Shown here one piece after another: positions 7,286 through 13,673 of a DNA stretch of 14,397 bases. Numbering within the stretch: the first letter of the stretch is position 1; each line of letters begins with the position of its first letter. The position numbers and the translations under genes were made by a program. The stretch lies in contig JAENZU010000031.1 of assembly GCA_016841125.1 (NCBI GenBank), positions 1 through 14,397 of the forward strand, in the 5' to 3' direction. A model generated the notes under the pieces. That model did not search any database. It worked only from the letters and a program-made list of their open reading frames with translations, and was not told the DNA's origin. The stretch is from Melioribacter sp. GTDB taxonomy: Bacteria > Bacteroidota > Ignavibacteria > Ignavibacteriales > Melioribacteraceae.

Positions 7286-8071
7286 TTATTCGCCGCATAA
7301 TGTAATGTTCTTTATTTCATAGGCTAAATCAGATGGGATAATTCTATAGAGCCATCCTTCGAAATAAGGGTCCTTTTCTATTATTGAAATATTATCTAAA
7401 AGATTATCGTTCTTATCTATAATAGTGCCTGTAATGGGAGAAAGAATAGTGTGCTTAAGTTCTTCCGAATTTAGATAAGCACAAGCGCTGCCTTGTATCG
7501 TATCGGTATTTATATCAAAGAATTCAATCTCGTTAAAACTGTCAATACATTTTAGAAAAAGATCAGTAACGCCAATTAACACCGAGCCTTCCCTTTCAAG
7601 CTTTAGCCAGGACGAATAACCTAGTTTGTACCATTTTGTCGGACATGGAACATAAAGAACTGAATCTTTCGTATCTTCTGTAACAATTTTCTTTTTTAGC
7701 GCTCTATAATTTAATCCTCGTTTAATCGCCGACAACAGTTCATCGAACGTAAAAGGTTTTGGTATGAAATCTATGGCCCCTTCGGTTAAAGACCGGACGG
7801 CATTTTCAACTGTAGAATAACCTGTTGTCATTATAATTGGAACTTCCAATTTTTTTTTATTTATCTCATCCAACAGTTGGAAGCCATCAACTTCGGGCAT
7901 CATTATATCGGAAATTATAAGATCGACATCCTCTTTGTCTAAAATTTTAAGAGCTTCTTTAACATTTAAGGAATCAAATATTTTATAATTATCGAGCGAG
8001 GCGATCTTCTTAACAGAATCAATTATCAACTGTTCGTCATCAATAACTAAAATATTTTGATTAGCTTTCAC
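7286..8071 (-). CDS. Response regulator with C-terminal GcvH-like domain lacking the lipoyl lysine
   Basis: A 261-residue two-domain protein. The receiver domain (5-120) has the acidic pair D11/D12, phospho-acceptor D55 (IISD), the T/S switch region near 82-83 and conserved K105 (PKPF). Residues ~140-245 match the lipoyl carrier protein GcvH: W155 in the family's H-x-W position, EREGSVLIGVTD at 159-170, ILSPITG at 209-215 and a distal GWLYRI. Aligned without gaps to E. coli GcvH across this segment, the lipoylated lysine position is E204, so the domain cannot be lipoylated there. There is no DNA-binding or enzymatic output domain. The GTG start at 8071 follows an AAAGGA ribosome site inside the end of the kinase gene, 3 nt apart, so kinase and regulator are co-translated. 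It is probably the kinase's direct phosphorylation target. The output may be protein-protein contact, but its partner is unknown. Confidence 0.9.
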   Translation of the reverse strand: MKANQNILVIDDEQLIIDSVKKIASLDNYKIFDSLNVKEALKILDKEDVDLIISDIMMPEVDGFQLLDEINKKKLEVPIIMTTGYSTVENAVRSLTEGAIDFIPKPFTFDELLSAIKRGLNYRALKKKIVTEDTKDSVLYVPCPTKWYKLGYSSWLKLEREGSVLIGVTDLFLKCIDSFNEIEFFDINTDTIQGSACAYLNSEELKHTILSPITGTIIDKNDNLLDNISIIEKDPYFEGWLYRIIPSDLAYEIKNITLCGE

Positions 8072-8074
8072 TTG

Positions 8075-9949
8075 TTATCCTTTCGGGTTAACCGGTAATC
8101 TAACAATAAAGTTGGTTCCTTTGCCCACTTCACTTTCAACTTTAATTCTTCCATCGTGATTATCGATAATACCCCATGAAACGGCGAGCCCCAATCCGGT
8201 TCCTTTCTGTCCTTTAGTAGTATAAAATGGTTCAAAAATTTTATTGAGTTCATCCTGGGTGATACCGCAGCCGGAATCTATAACATGAGCTTCAACAAAG
8301 AGCCGTTTGCCTTCGCTGTCAATTTTCTCCCAACGCTGCCAGTCGCACCCTTTTTTTATACACCCTTCGAATAATCCCTGATCAGGGACTTCGAAACTGA
8401 AAATAGGGGAATTGCACTTTGGACAGAGTTTGGCTTTGTTTATAAGACTGATATTGCATTCGGGACAAAAGACTTCAACCATTTTATCAGTATGAATTTG
8501 AATTCCGAACTGATTTCTATTTCTACCATAGACCGGATCTAGATTAATGTAGCCTTCGTTTCCGTTAACCTTCGCCTTCATTTTAATAGAAGGCATATTT
8601 GCAATACGTACTTCATTGTCAATTAGGCTGTGACGTTTAGGGCAAACTGCTCTTTTAATCTGAGTAATTCCGTAAGGGGAAAGTGAAATTCCCTTAGTAA
8701 CCAACGTTATGGTCCCATCCTTCCCTATTGCATCGGCCGCATTTACAATTAAATTAATGAATACCTGCTGTATTTGATTAGCATCTACAGTCAGCGCCGG
8801 TAATTCGGGGTCAAATTCTTTTTTCAATTCAATTCTATTTAACTGAAGCTGGTTTTCAACTACACTTGCAGCTTTAACAATTATATCGTTAATATCGGCG
8901 GAAGTTTTTTTAGGAACCGATTGCCGAGCAAAATCGAGTAAACTTTTTACAATTTCGCGGCTTCTTTTCGTTTCCCTCACAATTACTTTCAGATCTTCCT
9001 GCAGATCTTTTTGATCTTCCGTCCTTTTCAAAAGGAAACTGCTGTAAGTTAAAACTCCCGTTAGAGGATTATTAATTTCATGCGCCACTCCTGCAGCCAA
9101 TCTTCCCAGCGATGCCATTTTGTCCGATTGGAACAACTGCATTCTAGCTTCAGAAAGTTTCTTAGTCATATTATTGAAAGAATCCGCAAGCAAGCCGAGC
9201 TCGTCATTTCTCTTATTTTCAATTGTATAACTTAAATTTCCGCTTGCTACGTTTTTGGTGGCAGTAAGTAATTGAGTAACCGGTTTACCGACCCATCGCT
9301 TTACAAAAAATCCAATAATGAAACTGATTGAGACAATCGAAATAATTGCGAACATGATCATTTTCAATTCAGCCTGCAGAACATTTTCGTCAACACTTTT
9401 CAAGCTGATCGTCACATCCAGAACGCCCAGCACTTTTTGATCAGGATCGTGTGCATGACACGCAGCCTCGGAACACGAAGGCTCGTTGTAAATCGGGTTG
9501 ATGATACCCATTATTCTGGCAGAGTCGGGATCAAGACGGTAGATTCTAGTCCTTTCACTTATTCCAAGGCTTTCAATCGGCTGGTTTTCGGCATGACACA
9601 CAAAACAAGCTTCCGCATTTTTATCGATAATTTTACCAATATCAGATGAATCTGCGGAATACATAATTTCACCTTCTTTATTTAAAACACGTACTTCTTT
9701 TATAGAAGGTTCGTTGCCGATAGTATTAATAATTTTATGAATGTGCTCTCTCCGATTGGCGAGCATATCGAAGTGGGTACTCTTCTTAACTGTTTCACTC
9801 AACTGATTTGCGTGTCTCTCAACTTCATCGAGTAATGCATCATTTGTAAATGTAATATTTACAAATGAGTAAACACCAATGATTGCAAGCGAGGTAAACC
9901 CGACGAGCACAATTAGTTTAAAACCAATATTATGTAAAAATTTTTTCAC
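8075..9949 (-). CDS. Membrane sensor histidine kinase with periplasmic heme c sites and a zinc-ribbon-like insertion in its ATPase domain
   Basis: A 624-residue kinase. Helix 1 is at about 10-32 and helix 2 at 197-217, enclosing a periplasmic sensor of about 165 residues. The sensor carries C115-FV-C118-H119 and C159-SEAA-C164-H165, a CxxCH and a CX4CH heme c motif, so it probably senses redox state or a small gaseous ligand through heme. HAMP is at 214-268. The HisKA domain has phospho-acceptor H290 (AHEINNPLTG). The HATPase has its N-box around N399/N403, G1 as DSGCGI at 558-563, an F-box FEPFYTTKG and G2 as GTGLGL. Between the N-box and G1 lies an extra segment (about 420-550) with C495-C498 and C509-C512, a zinc-ribbon pattern, plus C436, C530 and C535. 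The start is GTG with no clear Shine-Dalgarno. The first response regulator follows after 3 nt, and the cytochrome operon lies upstream, so it likely controls or monitors the respiratory genes. Confidence 0.93.
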   Translation of the reverse strand: MKKFLHNIGFKLIVLVGFTSLAIIGVYSFVNITFTNDALLDEVERHANQLSETVKKSTHFDMLANRREHIHKIINTIGNEPSIKEVRVLNKEGEIMYSADSSDIGKIIDKNAEACFVCHAENQPIESLGISERTRIYRLDPDSARIMGIINPIYNEPSCSEAACHAHDPDQKVLGVLDVTISLKSVDENVLQAELKMIMFAIISIVSISFIIGFFVKRWVGKPVTQLLTATKNVASGNLSYTIENKRNDELGLLADSFNNMTKKLSEARMQLFQSDKMASLGRLAAGVAHEINNPLTGVLTYSSFLLKRTEDQKDLQEDLKVIVRETKRSREIVKSLLDFARQSVPKKTSADINDIIVKAASVVENQLQLNRIELKKEFDPELPALTVDANQIQQVFINLIVNAADAIGKDGTITLVTKGISLSPYGITQIKRAVCPKRHSLIDNEVRIANMPSIKMKAKVNGNEGYINLDPVYGRNRNQFGIQIHTDKMVEVFCPECNISLINKAKLCPKCNSPIFSFEVPDQGLFEGCIKKGCDWQRWEKIDSEGKRLFVEAHVIDSGCGITQDELNKIFEPFYTTKGQKGTGLGLAVSWGIIDNHDGRIKVESEVGKGTNFIVRLPVNPKG

Positions 9950-9961
9950 GGATAAAAAATC

Positions 9962-9978
9962 ATTTTAGACTCTAAAAT
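9962..9978. promoter_or_regulatory. Perfect 17-bp palindrome ATTTTAGA-C-TCTAAAAT
   Basis: Eight-base perfect arms around one central base, 13 nt upstream of the kinase GTG start and overlapping the candidate -10 and start point. It is a candidate operator. A related AGTCTAAA-type dyad sits just after the candidate promoter start of the second cytochrome module (5707-5721). With no U-tract in the minus direction it does not look like a terminator. Confidence 0.4.
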
Positions 9979-10004
9979 ATACTTTTTAGGATAATTGGAG
10001 TAAA
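9976..10004 (-). promoter_or_regulatory. Candidate promoter for the kinase/response-regulator cassette
   Basis: In the 60-bp gap before the kinase, the minus strand has TTTACT (9999-10004), 17 bp, then TATATT (9976-9981). A start near 9969 would fall inside the palindrome at 9962-9978. The -35 is imperfect. The cassette could also be read through from the cytochrome operon, since no terminator is visible between them. Confidence 0.3.
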
Positions 10005-10009
10005 GTGTT

Positions 10010-11134
10010 TTATTTAATTCTTTTCCCCGGAATTTTTTTAGGAAAACTTATTTCAGCTTCGTGACACATATCACACGTAGGTTTAACAGAATAACTTTCA
10101 ACATGACAATTTTCACACTCGAATTCCGTATGAGTTTCATCGAGGATTACACCTGTCACTTTGTGATCAAAGGTTTCTGCACTCCAAGGTTCATGACAAT
10201 TGACGCAATTTTTATTCAAACCTGTAAATGTCTTACTCGACTTGTGACATTTACTGCAGCTCAAATCTGCGTGATAAGTTTTCAAAATAAATCCGGTAGC
10301 TTTTCCGTGATCAAACGGCGGCAGCTCTTTTGTTGTATGGCAGCTTTCGCAATTATCTGTATCGTGGCAAGAAGCGCATCTCTCATGCTGTTTTTCAAAA
10401 CTCGGTTCTGCTTCGGCAACTTTTTCAAACTGCGAATGGCATTTAGCACAAGTTTCGTTTTTATGACACGAAGAACATTCAAGTCCGAATAACGCCGTAT
10501 GCTCATTGTGATAGAAAGTTACCAATGTACCGTTTTCGTAATCATCGGTTTTGTAAACTTTTTTAGTCGGTTCAATTATTTTTGGGTGAACCCGTTCTTT
10601 CCTTTCTGATTTGGAAATTTTCGGCTCTGGAGACCCGGGCTTAACTTTTTGAGCATGACAAGATTCACATCCGGTATCGGTACTCCATTCACGGTGGCAT
10701 TCTAGGCATTGTCTGTGGTAGGCTCCTTTCAGATCCGGTTTTGTTATATCAGCTCTTTTCCTTTCTTTTTCATGACAATCAACGCATGAAATAACATTTC
10801 CCGGAGGATTATAGTGGTGGCACATCGCACAGCCGCCGGACATTCCGGACATTTCGGCATGCAGTCTATGTGAAAATACCACTTTGGAATATAGATCCGA
10901 TTGACCTTTGAATTGATCAATTGTAATTACATCGGGACTATCTTCAGGATTCATATGTATAGTTATCATTTCTTCCCGCGGGCACGGGACCAAACAAGGG
11001 TTGCGCTTTGTTGGTTGATCACAAGCATGACATGTTTTACATTCAACAGGCAATTTGGAATGATCTTTACCGATCGATTGACCAAAAACCGCACTTACAA
11101 AAAATATTACCGCTAATAAAATTTTGGTTTTCAT
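10010..11134 (-). CDS. Periplasmic 13-heme cytochrome c (cytochrome c3/c7-like repeats)
   Basis: A 374-residue secreted cytochrome with a signal peptide at about 1-19 (ending VFGQ). Thirteen CxxCH motifs start at residues 32, 102, 117, 143, 156, 220, 229, 253, 262, 293, 310, 340 and 354. Further histidines (e.g. FSHRLH at 87-92, FDHG and FDHK) are placed as distal ligands, as in class III bis-His cytochromes. After the first heme motif lies a cluster of extra cysteines (C38, C47, C51) that are not heme motifs and may bind metal or form disulfides. There is no membrane anchor, so it is probably soluble in the periplasm or bound to the ferredoxin/NrfD pair encoded directly upstream. The ATG at 11134 follows a strong AGGGGG Shine-Dalgarno at 11143-11148, inside the end of the NrfD gene. 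It plays the role of HmcA or similar wire subunits. A specific acceptor is not indicated. Confidence 0.93.
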   Translation of the reverse strand: MKTKILLAVIFFVSAVFGQSIGKDHSKLPVECKTCHACDQPTKRNPCLVPCPREEMITIHMNPEDSPDVITIDQFKGQSDLYSKVVFSHRLHAEMSGMSGGCAMCHHYNPPGNVISCVDCHEKERKRADITKPDLKGAYHRQCLECHREWSTDTGCESCHAQKVKPGSPEPKISKSERKERVHPKIIEPTKKVYKTDDYENGTLVTFYHNEHTALFGLECSSCHKNETCAKCHSQFEKVAEAEPSFEKQHERCASCHDTDNCESCHTTKELPPFDHGKATGFILKTYHADLSCSKCHKSSKTFTGLNKNCVNCHEPWSAETFDHKVTGVILDETHTEFECENCHVESYSVKPTCDMCHEAEISFPKKIPGKRIK

Positions 11135-11136
11135 AA

Positions 11137-12375
11137 TTATATCCCCCTGATAGAATATTTTGTTTTTGGGGAAGTTTGCTTAACCGGTACCGCAATAACC
11201 GGAAAATTCTTTACTATCAATCTATACAGAAGAATTTCAATTGCGATGAATCCTAATGTTACCGATATTTCACCGATTGAAGGAAAGTAACCGTTTTGTG
11301 CATAAGGCGGTGTGTAAGCAATCAGGAAGTTATTTAACCGGTTTAGGAACACGCCGAAAATAACGAGAAATGAGGCAGTCAAAATGAGGGATCTGGAATT
11401 TCTAACTTCTTCCGATAAAAACATTCGCAGCGGTATTACTACTCCGATAATTATTTCAATTGAAAACATTACACTTTCCAATGTGAAGTCTGTAAGATAG
11501 ACGAATGTTTCACGAATAAACATATCACCAATTTTGAATGCTAAATAAATACCCAATAAAGGCGCAACAATTCTTCCCAATCTTGACAGCACATCCATTT
11601 CAGGTTTAAGCCCGAATGATTTTGACGCAATCAGAGATTCCATAATAACCATTGGGAAACCGACTGCAATTGCAGAGAGCAGAAACAGAAGCGGAAGAAC
11701 CGGAGTTTGCCATAACGGGTGCATCTTTGGTCCTGCAATAACCATTAGAGTTCCGAGAGAAGATTGATGCAGACACGATAAAACAACACCGGCAATTATG
11801 AAAATGAACATAGTTTTATCCAGTCCTCTATCGAGCGCCCTAAGCAGTTTGTCAACCGACTTATTGAGTTTGGAAAGCGCCCCAGGCAAATTAACTTTTC
11901 CAATAAACCGCTCAGTGACTATTGGTAAAAATTCAATGTAAAGAACGGTTAAATAAATCATCACACAAATACCGACTTCAAACAAAGCCGAATTACCGTT
12001 CCACATAATTAGCGGGTGCCATATATCGTAATAGCGTCCTAAATCTACACCGACACTGATTGCAACAAATGTATAACCCAAAAGGGCTGTTAATAATGCC
12101 GGTCTTGTAATTACATGATAATGTTCACGATGAATGATGTGACCCAATGCGGCGGTTGTAAAACCACCGGCAGCAAGAGCTACACCCGCGGCAACGTCAA
12201 TCCCGATCCAAATTCCCCACGGATGCTGATTATCCAAATTAGTAACCGCACCAATTCCGAAGAAAAATCTTAGTGCGAGAAAAATCAATCCGTTTATCGC
12301 AATCATCAGGATCAGAACCACGGTAGGTGTAAAAAATTTATTCGGAAGCGGAGTTGGTTTCATATGTTCGTGCAT
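11137..12375 (-). CDS. NrfD/HybB-family polytopic membrane subunit (quinone-interacting)
   Basis: A 412-residue integral membrane protein with about ten hydrophobic helices (roughly 15-38, 60-82, 95-115, 128-150, 188-210, 225-250, 268-290, 298-318, 329-347, 366-388). Length and motifs fit the NrfD/PsrC superfamily, especially HybB: HPWGIWIG near 51-58, RPALLTALLGY near 91-101 and DLGRYYDIWHP at 111-121. Family members bind quinone or quinol and exchange electrons with the ferredoxin subunit; they carry no heme or cluster of their own. The start ATG follows a very strong Shine-Dalgarno (GGAGGAGGA, 12381-12389) that overlaps the end of the ferredoxin gene. The stop lies 2 nt from the cytochrome start. 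The order ferredoxin-NrfD-multiheme cytochrome supports a membrane quinone:cytochrome c oxidoreductase. The direction of electron flow and any proton translocation cannot be read from the sequence. Confidence 0.92.
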   Translation of the reverse strand: MHEHMKPTPLPNKFFTPTVVLILMIAINGLIFLALRFFFGIGAVTNLDNQHPWGIWIGIDVAAGVALAAGGFTTAALGHIIHREHYHVITRPALLTALLGYTFVAISVGVDLGRYYDIWHPLIMWNGNSALFEVGICVMIYLTVLYIEFLPIVTERFIGKVNLPGALSKLNKSVDKLLRALDRGLDKTMFIFIIAGVVLSCLHQSSLGTLMVIAGPKMHPLWQTPVLPLLFLLSAIAVGFPMVIMESLIASKSFGLKPEMDVLSRLGRIVAPLLGIYLAFKIGDMFIRETFVYLTDFTLESVMFSIEIIIGVVIPLRMFLSEEVRNSRSLILTASFLVIFGVFLNRLNNFLIAYTPPYAQNGYFPSIGEISVTLGFIAIEILLYRLIVKNFPVIAVPVKQTSPKTKYSIRGI

Positions 12376-12376
12376 T

Positions 12377-13285
12377 TTATTCCTCCTCCGATTTATCTTT
12401 ATTTTTGGTTATGTACATTATGCCACCGAGTAAAGCATAAAATGCAACCGGAGGAATAAAGTATGCAAATATTCCATGCTGTATTGATTCGGAAACACCG
12501 GGTGCGGGTGCTGCTCCTAATTTTGGAAAATCCATTTTTTGAAAATCATTCGATGCGAGATACAGCCAGGAAGTACCCCCTACTTCGGTTTCACCGAAAA
12601 TTTTATTTTTATATCTGTCCGGGTACAATTTTAACCTTTCCTCTGCAAGTTGAATTAGATCGCTCCGTTTACCGTAGGTTAAAGTTTCTACGGGACAAAT
12701 ATCCACGCAAGCGGGTAGCTTTCCTTCTTTTGTTCTTTCGAAACAAAAATCGCATTTCATAATTTTGGGTTCGAGAGCTTTTTCAAATTCAAATGCCGGA
12801 ATTTGAAATGGGCAGGCAACCATACAGTAACGGCACCCGATACATTTACTACCGTCCCAAACTACCGATCCGTTTTCCTTTTTGCTGAAAGCGCCAACAA
12901 TACACGCCGAAACACATGCCGGTTTATCGCAGTGCATACATTGCACTTTAAGATAGGTTGGAACATGCGGCTTATTTTCGGTTGGGTACTTATTAACAAC
13001 TGTAAGGGCTGTGTCATCGGGTCTTCTTTTTTTATCAAACGTTGCTTCATCATTATACGATTCGATATTCCCCGCGGGCAGATCATGGGCTTGCTTACAT
13101 GCCCATTCGCATCTTCTGCAGCCGATGCAGACAGTGGTATCAACCAGCACGCCCATCCTGTCAACCGATAGGATGTTTTCCGGTGCGGCTTCAGCTTTCT
13201 TAGGAGAAAGCACACTCATACCGGTAGCAGTGGCACCTACCGCCGCCGCTGTCTTTAAAAAATTTCTTCTACTTTGTTTTGCCAT
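12377..13285 (-). CDS. Tat-exported 4x[4Fe-4S] ferredoxin subunit, HybA/HmcB type, with C-terminal membrane anchor
   Basis: A 302-residue periplasm-facing iron-sulfur subunit that would pass electrons between a periplasmic partner and the NrfD-type membrane protein encoded next. A twin-arginine signal (SRRNFLK, residues 5-11, then a hydrophobic stretch and AEA near 31-33) marks export of the folded protein. Sixteen cysteines form four cluster motifs: C53-C56-C59-C63, C116-C119-C124-C128, C148-C151-C154-C158 and C178-C181-C193-C197. This is the pattern of the HybA/DmsB/NrfC family. A single membrane helix at about 272-293 anchors the C-terminus, as in HybA. The ATG at 13285 gives the full Tat motif but has only a weak ribosome site. 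One nucleotide separates its TAA from the next gene, so the two are surely co-transcribed. No hydrogenase or molybdoenzyme subunit lies beside it, so it more likely serves an Hmc/Cbc-like quinone-cytochrome complex than hydrogenase-2. Confidence 0.93.
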   Translation of the reverse strand: MAKQSRRNFLKTAAAVGATATGMSVLSPKKAEAAPENILSVDRMGVLVDTTVCIGCRRCEWACKQAHDLPAGNIESYNDEATFDKKRRPDDTALTVVNKYPTENKPHVPTYLKVQCMHCDKPACVSACIVGAFSKKENGSVVWDGSKCIGCRYCMVACPFQIPAFEFEKALEPKIMKCDFCFERTKEGKLPACVDICPVETLTYGKRSDLIQLAEERLKLYPDRYKNKIFGETEVGGTSWLYLASNDFQKMDFPKLGAAPAPGVSESIQHGIFAYFIPPVAFYALLGGIMYITKNKDKSEEE

Positions 13286-13435
13286 TTTTTATATCTCTGA
13301 TATTTGAAGTTCTTCCGCAGCCATAAAAATTTTGTTTTACTGTAGCAACTTTTTATTAAAGTCTAATCGATTTTGAGGCTTATAGAAAATCATTTCTTTT
13401 TATAATATTAAATCAAATAGAATTAAGGACGTCAT

Positions 13436-13453
13436 TATCTTCTACAAGATATT
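13436..13453. promoter_or_regulatory. Inverted repeat element, copy 1 (TATCTT-N4-AAGATA)
   Basis: The plus strand reads TATCTTCTACAAGATATT, with a 6-bp perfect dyad (TATCTT / AAGATA) around a 4-nt centre. The same element, 16 of 18 bases identical, occurs at 5965-5982 on the minus strand, upstream of the second respiratory module. Here it covers the candidate -10 and start of the ferredoxin operon, which suits an operator. The binding protein is unknown. Confidence 0.4.
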
Positions 13454-13474
13454 TATTACCCTTTTCTTTGTCAA
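13446..13474 (-). promoter_or_regulatory. Candidate sigma70-type promoter for the ferredoxin-NrfD-cytochrome operon
   Basis: On the minus strand TTGACA (13469-13474) is a perfect -35 consensus, followed after exactly 17 bp by TATCTT (13446-13451) as -10. A start near 13439 would leave a leader of about 150 nt before the ATG at 13285. The -10 overlaps an inverted repeat, which could be an operator. This was found by eye only. In AT-rich DNA such matches arise by chance, and some Bacteroidota-type sigma factors prefer other elements. Confidence 0.4.
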
Positions 13475-13673
13475 TATAAAAGTCAAAAAGATCGCTAACT
13501 CATTATTTTAGAAGACTTTAAATGAGCATAAAAATCGGGGCTGTCTTTTCGGAAAACAACTCCAAGATATTCAATAATTTACTTTGGGGATAAAAAAACT
13601 AATACTTTAGTGAGGAAAACGAATTTCAAAATTACTTTGAATTAGTAATTAATTCATTTTATGCTGGCAAACA

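Larger units (their letters stand above)
13286..13673. other. 388-bp non-coding region between aroE and the ferredoxin gene
   Basis: I see no convincing coding sequence here; the stretch is very AT-rich. On the minus strand it holds a sigma70-like promoter candidate (13446-13474), an inverted repeat over its -10 (13436-13451), and a TTTTAGA/TTTAAA partial dyad at 13506-13522, upstream of the promoter. A short ATATC-TCT-GATAT dyad lies at 13291-13303, directly before the ferredoxin start. About 20 nt after the aroE stop there is only a weak AT hairpin (GAATTA/TAATTC, 13639-13655) with no clear U-tract, so a classical terminator for aroE is not evident. Confidence 0.6.

Noticed and set aside
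6290..7654. Functional glycine cleavage H protein (lipoyl carrier)
   Set aside because: Both GcvH-like domains are fused to receivers and lack lysine at the lipoylation position; no gcvT or gcvP is nearby.
6071..8071. NtrC-type sigma54 activators
   Set aside because: No AAA+ Walker motifs, GAFTGA loop or helix-turn-helix follows either receiver domain.
10061..10492. Plus-strand open frame of about 143 codons opposite the 13-heme cytochrome
   Set aside because: It mirrors a well-supported cytochrome gene, has no family motifs, and similar shadows occur opposite other genes here, caused by low TAG/TGA density in the antisense of cysteine-rich coding DNA.
12377..13285. Hydrogenase-2 (HybA) proper
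   Set aside because: Sequence type is HybA-like, but no hydrogenase large or small subunit is in the window; the partner is a 13-heme cytochrome.
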